Below, piece after piece: positions 1 to 8,357 of a stretch of 51,736 nt of DNA (the first letter of the stretch is position 1; each line of letters begins with the position of its first letter). A model generated the notes under the pieces. The model did not search any database, had not been told where the DNA came from, and saw only the letters and a list, made by a program, of their open reading frames with translations. Source of the stretch: Candidatus Krumholzibacteriota bacterium (lineage in GTDB: Bacteria; Krumholzibacteriota; Krumholzibacteriia; JAJRXK01); assembly GCA_029262065.1 (NCBI GenBank), contig JAJDAC010000006.1, positions 1-51,736 on the forward strand, in the 5' to 3' direction. The position numbers and the translations under genes are program-made.

Positions 1-1158
1 CGGGGCCACGAGGTGATCCCGTTTGCCACGGCCGATCCTCGCAACGAGGACACGCCCTATTCGCGGTTCTTTCCGCCCAACCGGGACTACGACGGCGGTG
101 GCGTCGTGAGTCGCGTACGCCGTGGACTGGCCGCAATCGACGACAAAGAGGCGCAGGCGTATCTGTCTCGACTGTTGGACGAGGTGCTTCCCGACGTCGC
201 GCATCTCCACAACATCTATCATCAGCTCAGCCCGTCGATTCTACGCGAACTGAAACGTCGCGCGATTCCGGTGGTCATGACGTTGCACGACTACAAACTG
301 GCCTGTCCCTCGTATCGCATGTTCCGCAACGGACGACCGTGCGACGATTGCGTGGGAGCTCGTGTTCCGCTGGGCTGTGGCGTACATACGTGTCAGCGCG
401 ACAGCCGCGCCGAGAGCTGGTGGTTGGCGATCGAATCCACCGTCCATCGCATGAAGCATTCGTACGAGCGCGGCGTGGATCGCTTCGTATCTCCCAGCTA
501 CTTCTTGCGCGATGTCATGGAGCGCCACGGTCTGCCCGCGCAACGGCTGAGCGTGATCGCCAATGCGCCACGTCGCCTCGATGCGCCCGCGGCCGCGAGC
601 GAGCGGTCGGACACGCCCACCGTGCTGTTCGCGGGACGGCTGAGCTTCGAGAAGGGTATGGAGCTCTTGATCGAGGCGGCCCGCGAGGTGCCCGGAGTGA
701 CCGTTCGCGTGGCTGGCGACGGGCCGATTGCGGCGCAGCTGCACGAACAGGCGCGAGACGTACCCAACGTCGAGTTCCTGGGCATGTTGGATTCGAAAGA
801 TCTGGCCCACGAGCGGGCCCGTGCCTGGGCCGTAGCCTTGCCGTCGCAGTGGTACGAGAACGCACCGCTGTCGTTGTTGGAAGCCTACGCGAGCGGACGG
901 CCGGTTCTCGCCGCCAACCACGGCGGATTGGTCGAGATGGTCGATCACGACCGGACCGGCTGGTTGTTGCCGCCCTTCGAGGTGGGATCGTGGGCAAAGG
1001 CGTTGCAAACGCTGTCGCGTCAGCCCGACCTGCTTGCCACCATGGGGGAGCAGGCCCGCGCGCGCGCCGAAGCGGACTTCGGATTCGCTGGTTTCGTGGA
1101 CGCCTACGTATCGACGTACGAGGAATTGACCTCCCTGGGCGCGTCCGCGCCCAGGTGA
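1..1158 (+). CDS. glycosyltransferase family 4, 5' end outside window
   Basis: The reading frame is open from base 1 (RGHEVIPFA, the usual N-terminal strand of a GT4 acceptor domain), so the start lies upstream and 385 residues are visible. The C-terminal half is a typical GPGTP nucleotide-sugar domain: FAGRLSFEKGMELLIEAA, then SLLEAYASGRPVLA with the E-x7-E type donor site, then GLVEMVDHDRTGWLL. A Cys-rich insert near residues 100-130 (CPSYRMF, CDDC, GCGVHTC) is seen in a subset of GT4 enzymes and may bind a metal. The likely role is transfer of a sugar from a nucleotide donor in exopolysaccharide or O-antigen-like synthesis at the inner membrane. The following Gfo/Idh/MocA oxidoreductase 13 bases downstream fits a surface-sugar locus. 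Substrate is unknown. Confidence 0.9.
   Translation, partial: RGHEVIPFATADPRNEDTPYSRFFPPNRDYDGGGVVSRVRRGLAAIDDKEAQAYLSRLLDEVLPDVAHLHNIYHQLSPSILRELKRRAIPVVMTLHDYKLACPSYRMFRNGRPCDDCVGARVPLGCGVHTCQRDSRAESWWLAIESTVHRMKHSYERGVDRFVSPSYFLRDVMERHGLPAQRLSVIANAPRRLDAPAAASERSDTPTVLFAGRLSFEKGMELLIEAAREVPGVTVRVAGDGPIAAQLHEQARDVPNVEFLGMLDSKDLAHERARAWAVALPSQWYENAPLSLLEAYASGRPVLAANHGGLVEMVDHDRTGWLLPPFEVGSWAKALQTLSRQPDLLATMGEQARARAEADFGFAGFVDAYVSTYEELTSLGASAPR
1134..1155 (+). other. perfect inverted repeat abutting the glycosyltransferase stop codon
   Basis: Ten-base arms (CCTGGGCGCG and CGCGCCCAGG) with a two-base centre end immediately before the TGA at 1156. There is no T-run after it, so it is not a standard terminator. 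It could stabilise mRNA ends or attenuate read-through into the oxidoreductase gene, or be a codon-level accident in GC-rich DNA. Confidence 0.4.
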
Positions 1159-1171
1159 TACACTCGCCCCC

Positions 1172-2167
1172 ATGAACGAACAATCGACTCTGGGAGTCGC
1201 GATCCTGGGGTGCGGGCGCCACGGGGAGCGGTACCTGCGCCACATCCAGCGCGATACCCCGGGTGCCCACGTGGAGGGAATCTGGCGACGTGATCGGGTC
1301 GAGGCTGAGCGCATTGGTCGCGAGTATGGCGTAACCGCGGTTTCGAGCGCGGAGGCCCTTGTCGCCGACCCACGCGTCAAAGCCGTGATCGTAACCACAC
1401 CCCCCGCGCTGCACGGTAAGGACGTGGAACTCGCCCTGGCCGCGGGCAAGCCGGTGTTGGTGGAGAAGCCGCTGGCGGGAACCCTGAGCCAGGCTCGTGC
1501 GTTGGTTCAGAGTGCCGCTGGCTACGACGTACCCGTGATGGTGGCGCAGACCCTGCGCTACAACCCCGTGCTTCAGGTCGTGCGCGAGCGATGGCGCGAA
1601 GTGGGCACCGTGCACCGCATGCGCCAGCAGCAGCGACTGGAGCCATCGACCCTCGCCTGGCAGCAGAACGCCGATGTCTCCGGTGGCGGTTCGATCGTTC
1701 TTACCGGGGTACACCTGTTCGATACCATGCGCTGGATATTGGGGCGTACACCCGACGCGGTCCGATGTACCATGCTGGCGGTCGAAGGGAACGCGCTCGA
1801 GAATGTGTTCGATGCCTGTTTCGAGTACCAGGCCGAGGCGTTGCTGGCGGCCACCGAAGTGAGCAAGTTCACGGCGAGCCGTAGCGGCCAACTCGAGATC
1901 GTGGGTACCAAGGGCCAATGGCTGGCCGACTACGGGCGCGGTGAGCTGTGGTTGTTGCGCGGCACGCGCGCCAAGCGGGTGCCGGGGCTACGCGACGCGC
2001 CTACGCTGCCGGCGGTGCTGGCCGACTTCATCAGAGTGGTTCGCCGCGAGGTTGAGCCACCAATCACCCTGGCCGACGGGCTGGCGACCATGGTCATGGC
2101 CGATGGGTGCTACCAATCCCGGGTCGACGGACGCCGTGTACTGTTGACCGACGAATCCAACCCCTGA
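1172..2167 (+). CDS. Gfo/Idh/MocA family NAD(P)-dependent oxidoreductase
   Basis: The 331-residue protein has an N-terminal Rossmann fold with VAILGCGRHGERYLRHI in place of the common G-x-G-x-x-G, followed by AVIVTTPPALHGKDVELALAAGKPVLVEKPLAGTL, which contains the EKP signature whose lysine is catalytic in this family. The C-terminal alpha/beta domain includes GGGSIVLTGVHLFDTMRWILG, where the family's substrate-binding D and H fall. Length is typical (about 330-380). Family members oxidise or reduce sugar hydroxyls and related polyols. It starts 13 bases after the glycosyltransferase stop, so it is probably co-transcribed and supplies or modifies a nucleotide-sugar. The precise substrate cannot be read from sequence. 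Confidence 0.9.
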   Translation: MNEQSTLGVAILGCGRHGERYLRHIQRDTPGAHVEGIWRRDRVEAERIGREYGVTAVSSAEALVADPRVKAVIVTTPPALHGKDVELALAAGKPVLVEKPLAGTLSQARALVQSAAGYDVPVMVAQTLRYNPVLQVVRERWREVGTVHRMRQQQRLEPSTLAWQQNADVSGGGSIVLTGVHLFDTMRWILGRTPDAVRCTMLAVEGNALENVFDACFEYQAEALLAATEVSKFTASRSGQLEIVGTKGQWLADYGRGELWLLRGTRAKRVPGLRDAPTLPAVLADFIRVVRREVEPPITLADGLATMVMADGCYQSRVDGRRVLLTDESNP

Positions 2168-2206
2168 GAAATTTCCGTGCCCCTGAGTTACCGTGAGGAG
2201 ATCGGT

Positions 2207-3046
2207 GTGAATTGCATGAATGGCCGCAATGGCCTGAGTCGCTTGGACGAATGGTCGCGAACGTCCCGTTTCACGATGGGATGGCTCGCGCTCGTGTTCT
2301 TGATGCTGATGCCCCGGGTGGGCCACGGACAATCGGATCTGGACTACTGGAAGATCCTGGCCATGGACCGTGCCGCCTACCGCGTGCCTACGTTCGCGGT
2401 CATGCCGGCGCAGAACGAGCCGGGCCAGAATATCGTGTACGGTGATCGCTACGCCATCTTGCACGTGGTGTACATCACCGACAATTCAGCCGACGAGTTG
2501 TGGCGCAGCCCGACGTTGGACGGTGAGGTGTACGAGGTTCTGGTAGAGGACCTCGATGGCAACGGCACGTCGGAAATCATCTGTCGCACGCGCGGCGGGC
2601 GAATCTACGTGTACGACGATCTGTTCAACGTGCGGTACGAGAATCTGCGCGAGGACTATTCCGAGATATCAGCCATGACCATTGCCAACGTGGATGATGA
2701 CGCGGCCTACGAAATCGTGGTCCTCGCGGGCAATGGCATCATCGACTACATCGACGGCGCCCAGTTCAGCCGCGAGTACCGATCCACCCAGTCGTATCGT
2801 GCCACCGAAATGATCGTGGGCAACGTCGACAACGACGCGCAGCTCGAGATCATCTTCAACTCGGGAATGGTTGTCGATGCGTCGGCGGGCGATATTGAAT
2901 GGCGAGCCAGTTCCCAGTTCGGCGACCACATTGAGTTGTTCGACATCGACGGCGATGGCATCGATGAGGTCATCGGTTACCGCAACAACAACCAACCGGT
3001 GTCGATCTTCGACGTCGACGAGCAGCAAGAGAAACCGCTGCGCTGA
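2207..3046 (+). CDS. exported FG-GAP/VCBS-like beta-propeller protein
   Basis: The protein has a hydrophobic export signal (MGWLALVFLMLMPRVGHG) and then a repetitive Asp-rich body: VEDLDGNGTSEII, IANVDDDAAYEIVVL, VGNVDNDAQLEII, LFDIDGDGIDEVIGY. These D-x-D-x-D/N calcium-loop-like strands are typical of FG-GAP/VCBS propeller blades, so it is likely a secreted or surface binding protein. The start is set at GTG 2207 because GAGGAG lies six bases upstream; an ATG at 2216 and a GTG at 2177 are also in frame. At about 279 residues it is short, four or so blades. It is followed by a membrane protein one base after its stop, which suggests the two act together. Confidence 0.75.
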   Translation: MNCMNGRNGLSRLDEWSRTSRFTMGWLALVFLMLMPRVGHGQSDLDYWKILAMDRAAYRVPTFAVMPAQNEPGQNIVYGDRYAILHVVYITDNSADELWRSPTLDGEVYEVLVEDLDGNGTSEIICRTRGGRIYVYDDLFNVRYENLREDYSEISAMTIANVDDDAAYEIVVLAGNGIIDYIDGAQFSREYRSTQSYRATEMIVGNVDNDAQLEIIFNSGMVVDASAGDIEWRASSQFGDHIELFDIDGDGIDEVIGYRNNNQPVSIFDVDEQQEKPLR

Positions 3047-3047
3047 C

Positions 3048-3677
3048 ATGAGCCAATTCGAACTGTTCGCCGGTGGTCTGGGAGCCAGTCTGGGAGCGGG
3101 TGGCTTCATCATGCTGCCCGTCGCCGCCATTTCGGGTGCGGCCCTCATTGGCGTTTCGCGTTCGCGATTCCTGGCGGTTCTGCTCAGCGCCGTGGTGGTG
3201 TTTCCCGTGGCCGCTCTCCTGCGTGAGCCCTGGTACCAGGCGGTGCCGTCGGGCGTTTCCGCACCCCGATTCGTGCTGCCCTCCGTTGCCTTGATGCTGA
3301 TCGGCGTGAACATGTGGCGGGTGCGCGAGAGCAAGCCGCCCTCGCTGTTGGTGTCGGTACTGTTGGGGGCCATCGTTGGCGGCATCTGGGCGCGGCTGTG
3401 GCCCGGCACGCCGGGGCCGGTACTCTCCGTCGCTCTAGGTAGCTTCGACGCCAGCGCGCCGCTGGGCTCGCTCTGGATCTATACCCAGGGATTCGCGTTG
3501 GTGCTGGGTTTGGTGGCCGGTCTGAAGTGGTTGGCCTGGCGCCGGCGGTGGGTGAAATCTGGGCAACGGGTGGGAGCGGCCGGAATGTTTTTCCTGGGGC
3601 TCCTGGTGTTGATGGGTGCCTACCACCGGTTGGTGCTGTGGCTCCACCAGGTATGGCCATGGCCCAATCTGGGCTGA
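3048..3677 (+). CDS. multi-pass inner-membrane protein of unknown function
   Basis: The ATG lies one base past the stop of the propeller protein, so translation is probably coupled. The 209 residues contain about five or six hydrophobic helices (for example PVAAISGAALIGV, FLAVLLSAVVVFPVAALL, LLVSVLLGAIVGGIWARL, LVLGLVAGLKWLAW, GMFFLGLLVLMGAY). Helices are separated by short basic loops, and no catalytic motif or known family signature is visible. Sharing an operon with the exported propeller protein suggests an envelope role, but no function can be assigned. Confidence 0.7.
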   Translation: MSQFELFAGGLGASLGAGGFIMLPVAAISGAALIGVSRSRFLAVLLSAVVVFPVAALLREPWYQAVPSGVSAPRFVLPSVALMLIGVNMWRVRESKPPSLLVSVLLGAIVGGIWARLWPGTPGPVLSVALGSFDASAPLGSLWIYTQGFALVLGLVAGLKWLAWRRRWVKSGQRVGAAGMFFLGLLVLMGAYHRLVLWLHQVWPWPNLG

Positions 3678-3699
3678 AGAGTTTCGGGCAGGGTGCAAC

Positions 3700-3736
3700 A
3701 AAAAGGCCCCGCCGCGGTTTGTGTTGCGACGGGGCC
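3700..3736 (-). terminator. intrinsic terminator for the minus-strand transcript
   Basis: Arms GGCCCCGCCGC (3705-3715) and GCGACGGGGCC (3726-3736) pair with one mismatch across a ten-base loop. The A-run at 3700-3704 becomes a T-run after the hairpin on the minus strand. It therefore ends transcripts of the SpoIIE gene and the small ORF at 3775-3840. It may also block plus-strand read-through from 3677. Confidence 0.7.
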
Positions 3737-3774
3737 CTAGATCGCCTCGTCGGCGGTCTCCTTACTTGTCGTTG

Positions 3775-3840
3775 TCATTTACGAATCCACCAGAAGATGT
3801 CGGACAGAACGAACAAGCTTCGCCACAGTCCAGGGTTCAT
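3775..3840 (-). CDS. 21-residue hydrophobic micro-ORF with a strong ribosome binding site
   Basis: On the minus strand GAGGAGG stands six bases before an ATG, and the frame runs 21 codons to TGA. The peptide starts MNPGLWRSLF and ends WWIRK. It has four aromatic residues besides the Phe near the start, and a basic tail. It lies between the end of the SpoIIE-type phosphatase gene (stop at 3906) and the shared terminator. It is too short for usual gene callers. A small membrane peptide or a regulatory peptide is possible. The only evidence is the very good SD, clean termination and position in the transcript; no homology is known to me. Confidence 0.5.
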   Translation of the reverse strand: MNPGLWRSLFVLSDIFWWIRK

Positions 3841-3905
3841 GATTGCCTCCTCGGGGAGGGCGGCGAGAAACAAGATCCCCACACCACACATCCCAACCCA
3901 CGGTT

Positions 3906-6407
3906 TCAGCCGGAAGCTGCATGTTTCATGCCGACGGTGTCAGACCGATGGCGCTGCACTACCAGTAGTGTCCGATCGTCCGTAGATTCACCCGCGCCGA
4001 AGGCCTCGATGCGGGTCAGAAGTTCCTCTACCACGATAGGGGGAGATTCTTGCCGCAGTTCGTGGACGCCCGCGAGTAGTCGCTCCATGCCGTATTCGTT
4101 GCCGTCGGCGTCTTCCTCGTCGAGCATGCCATCGGAATACACGACCAACAGGTCGCCATCGGCCAAACGGATCACGCCCGACTGGTACGACATGGTGGGC
4201 TTCACACCCAGCACGGGTCCGCCCTTGGAAAGGGTTTCGATTCGCCCCAGGTCGGCGCGGTACCACAAGGGGGGCTCGATTCCCGCGACCGCGTACTCCA
4301 CGATTCCGTTCACCGGGTCCAGCGTGGCCAGGAACAGGGCCACGAAGTGTTGCACCGCCGTCATGCCGTGAACGTCCCGGTTCAGTCGTTCCACCGCTCG
4401 CCGGACGCCTATTTCATCGCGCACGATTTCGCGCACCGCCGTGCGAACCGAACTCATGAGCAGGCTGGCCGGGACACCCTTGCCCGAGGCGTCGGCCACG
4501 GTGAACACGACGCGACCGTCGTTGGTCGTGAAATAGTCGAACAGGTCGCCGCCCACTTGGCGCGAGCTTACGGTGCGTCCGCTCAGCAGGAACGGTCCGG
4601 CCTCCAGATCCGAGTCGGGAAGTAGTTTGGCCTGAATGTCGCGCGCCAGGCCCAGCTCGGTTTCGATTCGTTCGTGGGCCAGATCGGTTTCGTGGAGGAG
4701 TGCGTTGTCGTACGAAACCGCGGCGTGCCGAACCAGCGATTGGATGTGGTACAGGTGAAGGCTGGTGTAGTCGGCGTTCTCCGAGCGCGGGCCCACCGTT
4801 ACGATGCCCAGAGTGCGGTCACCACACACCAAGGGGCACAGCAGGTCGGCGTTGGTGCGTTCCAGCAGCTGTCGGCTTTCTACGTCGAGCCGCAATGGTC
4901 GCTGGCTCAGAAGCAAGGGTCGAACCAGGAGCATCTCGCCGACCTCGATGGTCTGTTGGGCTACGTGCGACTTGGCGGATAGCTCGTCGGGCGGGCGGTT
5001 CCCGGAGTTACGCGCGGCGTAGGCCACCAGTTCGAGGTTCATGTCTTGCAGGCGGTAGAAGCACACACGGTCGGCCGACAGGATTGACATGAGGCCGTCG
5101 CACAGTTCCTGTGCCACCAGTTGGGGTTCCCGGGGACGACTCACCTCGTCGGCCACCTTGGCCGAATTCACGCGAAACTGCAGCTGCTCGCGGAAGAACC
5201 AACCGTCGATGATGGTGGAGACCCTGCGCCGTACCGGCACCGAGAACGCGGCGCCGGCGGTAATGATGAGCGCGGTGGTGAGAAACATGACGCCACGTTG
5301 GGTCTCGGTGGCTAGCGGCCCCATGGAAAGCGCCAGGGTTCCCAGTCCAAAAATCGGCAGGCACAGGGCCACGGCGATCAGCGCCTGCCGGGTAAGGTAG
5401 TTCAGATCGATGGCACCTGAGCGTAGGAGCGCCAGGCTGAAACTGGCTGGCACCATCGGCAGAAACAGAACGGCCATCTGATCCACGGGCCATTGATGGG
5501 TGGGCCAAACCGCGCGGAGCACGGTGGCCAGAATCAACGGCACCAGTCCGACCGCCACGCCCACCACGGCCAGGCGCATGCGGCTCCACTGCGCCCAACG
5601 TTTCTTCTGTCGCGATTTCCGCACGAACACCGCGACCGACGCCAGCCCGTAGAGCGCGAACAGGGCCACGCCCAACAGCAGAATACCGTCGGTGGCCCGG
5701 GGAAAGCGCGCGTATCCGCCGCCTGCCTCCAATGCAAGGAAGGCCGCGGTGGCCAGGGCCGCCGGTAGGAGAAGGAAGCGATGCCGAGCCGGGGGGGTGC
5801 CGTCGATGCCCTCGGGAAACATCAGGAAGAACCGCAACAGTACCGCGGGCACCAGGAACTGAAACGCCGTGCGCAGCGACTCCAACCATCGCATGACCGA
5901 CGCGGATTCGAACGTAGGAAGGTCGAGGAACTGATACGAAAGCAGAAGGCAACTGATATAGAAATACCGGCTCAATGTGTCGCGCCGGCGAAGGTAGGTA
6001 ACGAACCCCAGAAACAGGAACGACAGCGCGCCCACGCTCATGAACACGTTCTGCACCAGGCGCGCGGTGGTCTTGGGGACCAGGTCGATTGTCGTGGATA
6101 GGGAGTTGGTTCCGCGCTGGTAGCCGAGCTCCGCCGTTTGTCCCACGCGCAGACCGTGCAGGCTGGCTCCGTACTCGGCGTAGTTGGCAACCGGCTGATC
6201 GTCCACGCGTTTCAGCACGTCACCGACGACCAGGCCGGCGCGGCTGGCGGGGCCGCCGTTCTCCACCGTCATGACCGTGGTGTGGCGCAGCCGAAGTCCC
6301 AGGTGTGGCCGACGCACCATCTCCACGGCGCCGGGAACTTCCAGCAGCAGGAGGAGCGGAGCCATCGCCAGGAGCACGCGACGACCGATGGCAGGCAAGT
6401 GAACCAT
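3906..6407 (-). CDS. membrane PDZ-GAF-SpoIIE protein serine phosphatase
   Basis: A PP2C/SpoIIE-type phosphatase of about 833 residues. Order: an N-terminal hydrophobic segment (LLAMAPLLLLLEVPGAVEM); a PDZ domain (VENGGPASRAGLVVGDVLKRV, residues about 45-110); about seven or eight membrane helices (about 120-390); a GAF-like domain (LSADRVCFYRLQDMN onward, about 440-580); and the SpoIIE catalytic domain with QVGGDLFDYF, VADASGKGVPASLLMS and VVYSDGMLDEED, which carry the metal-binding aspartates. Such proteins dephosphorylate anti-anti-sigma factors or similar partners in partner-switching. The start is placed at ATG 6407 because GGGGGTGA precedes it; an in-frame ATG at 6437 lacks a clear SD. 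No kinase or STAS partner gene is adjacent. Confidence 0.88.
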   Translation of the reverse strand: MVHLPAIGRRVLLAMAPLLLLLEVPGAVEMVRRPHLGLRLRHTTVMTVENGGPASRAGLVVGDVLKRVDDQPVANYAEYGASLHGLRVGQTAELGYQRGTNSLSTTIDLVPKTTARLVQNVFMSVGALSFLFLGFVTYLRRRDTLSRYFYISCLLLSYQFLDLPTFESASVMRWLESLRTAFQFLVPAVLLRFFLMFPEGIDGTPPARHRFLLLPAALATAAFLALEAGGGYARFPRATDGILLLGVALFALYGLASVAVFVRKSRQKKRWAQWSRMRLAVVGVAVGLVPLILATVLRAVWPTHQWPVDQMAVLFLPMVPASFSLALLRSGAIDLNYLTRQALIAVALCLPIFGLGTLALSMGPLATETQRGVMFLTTALIITAGAAFSVPVRRRVSTIIDGWFFREQLQFRVNSAKVADEVSRPREPQLVAQELCDGLMSILSADRVCFYRLQDMNLELVAYAARNSGNRPPDELSAKSHVAQQTIEVGEMLLVRPLLLSQRPLRLDVESRQLLERTNADLLCPLVCGDRTLGIVTVGPRSENADYTSLHLYHIQSLVRHAAVSYDNALLHETDLAHERIETELGLARDIQAKLLPDSDLEAGPFLLSGRTVSSRQVGGDLFDYFTTNDGRVVFTVADASGKGVPASLLMSSVRTAVREIVRDEIGVRRAVERLNRDVHGMTAVQHFVALFLATLDPVNGIVEYAVAGIEPPLWYRADLGRIETLSKGGPVLGVKPTMSYQSGVIRLADGDLLVVYSDGMLDEEDADGNEYGMERLLAGVHELRQESPPIVVEELLTRIEAFGAGESTDDRTLLVVQRHRSDTVGMKHAASG

Positions 6408-6488
6408 CAGGTCACCCCCAGAGGGTGCTGGGTGCATCGGGTCTCACTGAATGTGGGCGAGTTGCGTGGCGCCGTCAAGCGCGCCGCG

Positions 6489-8357
6489 TCATTCCACCAG
6501 AACCAGTTTTTGCGTGAGCTGGCCTTCGCCGTGCACGAGCCGAGCGGTGTACGCCCCCGAGGCGACGCGTTGGCCCCGGTCATCCTTGCCGTTCCAGGTC
6601 ACCGAATGTCGACCCGCCGGGGTCTGATGATCCCACAGTTGGCGAACCAAACGGCCACTGGCGTCGAAGATGGCCAATTCCACTTGTTGCGTCTGCGCAA
6701 TATCGAACGACAGAAGCGTGGTGGGATTGAATGGATTGGGGCGCGGCGCATGCAGGCGCGCCGTGGGCAGGACGGGCAGGGTCACCTCGATTCGAGGCTC
6801 CAGGGCGCTGCGCGTGCCATCGCCTTGTTCGGCCCACAGTTGGTAGCTGGCGCGTGACACGTGCGCGGGAACTTCAGAATCGAACAACTCGAAGTTGCCG
6901 GTGTCGCTGACGATTGCCCGCGGTGTGATCTCGTGCGGCGCGGATCCCGAAAACTCGCGCGTAACGAAGAAGCGAGCGTCGGCGATCGCCCGCCACCGTA
7001 GTCGCACGGTGCGATCGATAGCCCGTGCTTCAAAGCCCTGGGCCAGCACCGGGACCGAGCGAGGCGTGGGGCCGGTGGTTTCAGCCAGGGTGGACGCCAC
7101 CGCGCGGATTACGTCGAGGCCCAGCGTGGTGTCGAGCTTGTCGAACGTGTCGCCCACCGTGTGGTACGGCGCGTAGGAAGCCCAGTCCGATTCGATCAGC
7201 AGGAAGGCGGGAATGTTGGACATCTGGAACGGTACGTGATCGGAGCCGAAGCTGTTGAATGTCTGCACCGTGCCCAGGTTGGGTGACGCATCGTTCACGT
7301 TGTCGTCCATGATCTGCATGAAGGCGGCCAGATCGGCGGCGGCGGGAATATTGTCTTCGCCTTCGATATCGATACGATAGTTGGGTCCGTGCGCCGAAAC
7401 CATGTCGAGGATGATGGCGCCGTTTATGTTCCAACCGTTGGCGGCGGCTTGCTGCACGTAGCGAAAGCTGCCCAGCAGGCCCTGTTCTTCGCCGCCGAAC
7501 GCCACCAGGTGCACCGTGCGTTTCATTTCGTAGTGGCGAAAGATCTCGGCCAGTACCAGAAGGGCAGCGGTGCCGCTGGCATTGTCTTCGGCCCCCGGCG
7601 CCGGTCCACGATCGCCGTCGATGGCAATGGAATCGTAGTGCGCACCAACCACGATGATCTCGTCGGCGAGCGTGGTGCCAGGCCGCTTGGCCACGATGTT
7701 GCGAGTGCCGGTGCCCGGGCAGAACGTGCCGCCGGTCATGTCGAACGCCTGGCGCGAAACGAGCCAGCCCAGGGCCTCGAAGCGATCCTCCAGGTACAAC
7801 GCCGCCAGCAGGTGTTCGTCGCGGCAGGTGTTGCGGTCGTCGACGGTCTGCGTCACACCGTCCAACTCGAACGACAACTCACCGCTCAACTCACGGACCC
7901 TTTGTTCGAACAGAGATTGGCTCGCGCGGTCGACGAGTTGCCATTTTACCTCGGCGTCGACCGGTATCTGGGTTACCGCGCGCTTGGGGCGCGCCAGGTG
8001 GGGCCGATGCAACGGCAGGTCGAGTCGTTCGCTACGGGCGGAGGGGGGCGACGCGCCCAGGCTTTCGATCACGATGGACATCCGCGCGCCTTCGAACAAG
8101 AACCGATGGCCCGAAAGGTCGGCGTCGTTGGACACCAGGTACAGCGCGTGCCCGGCCGGGGCCACCAGAGGCGTTCCCAGGCGGCGTGCGCTGTCCACCA
8201 ACGCGAAGTCGCCGAAGTCGCGCGTGTCGGCGGGCAGGTCCGTCTCGGGCGAGATCACCAGATTCCATGCGGCTCGCGTCCCCGTGGGGAATGCGATCAA
8301 CATCAGGATCAAAGCCGGGGTCCATCGCAGCGTGCGGATATTCATACGTGGTTTCAT
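6489..8357 (-). CDS. secreted M28-family zinc aminopeptidase with FlgD-Ig-like C-terminus
   Basis: The 622-residue protein begins with a signal peptide (ALILMLIAFPTGTRA). Peptidase M28 motifs follow in order: VVGAHYDS, PGAEDNASGTAALL, AFGGEEQGLLGS, IILDMVS and FGSDHVPF. These supply the H, D, catalytic E, E/D and H ligands of a two-zinc aminopeptidase. The last 100 residues are a FlgD-Ig-like domain (PRPNPFNPTTLLSFDI, VTWNGKDDRGQRVASGAYTARL), used as a C-terminal sorting or anchoring module in related lineages. The ATG at 8357 overlaps the upstream stop as ATGA, so translation is coupled to the P-domain protein. It probably degrades external peptides. Confidence 0.9.
   Translation of the reverse strand: MKPRMNIRTLRWTPALILMLIAFPTGTRAAWNLVISPETDLPADTRDFGDFALVDSARRLGTPLVAPAGHALYLVSNDADLSGHRFLFEGARMSIVIESLGASPPSARSERLDLPLHRPHLARPKRAVTQIPVDAEVKWQLVDRASQSLFEQRVRELSGELSFELDGVTQTVDDRNTCRDEHLLAALYLEDRFEALGWLVSRQAFDMTGGTFCPGTGTRNIVAKRPGTTLADEIIVVGAHYDSIAIDGDRGPAPGAEDNASGTAALLVLAEIFRHYEMKRTVHLVAFGGEEQGLLGSFRYVQQAAANGWNINGAIILDMVSAHGPNYRIDIEGEDNIPAAADLAAFMQIMDDNVNDASPNLGTVQTFNSFGSDHVPFQMSNIPAFLLIESDWASYAPYHTVGDTFDKLDTTLGLDVIRAVASTLAETTGPTPRSVPVLAQGFEARAIDRTVRLRWRAIADARFFVTREFSGSAPHEITPRAIVSDTGNFELFDSEVPAHVSRASYQLWAEQGDGTRSALEPRIEVTLPVLPTARLHAPRPNPFNPTTLLSFDIAQTQQVELAIFDASGRLVRQLWDHQTPAGRHSVTWNGKDDRGQRVASGAYTARLVHGEGQLTQKLVLVE

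Noticed and set aside
515..1918. 467-codon minus-strand frame over the glycosyltransferase and oxidoreductase
   Set aside because: It is antisense to two clear protein families, has no SD, and its product is Arg/Pro/His-rich shadow sequence.
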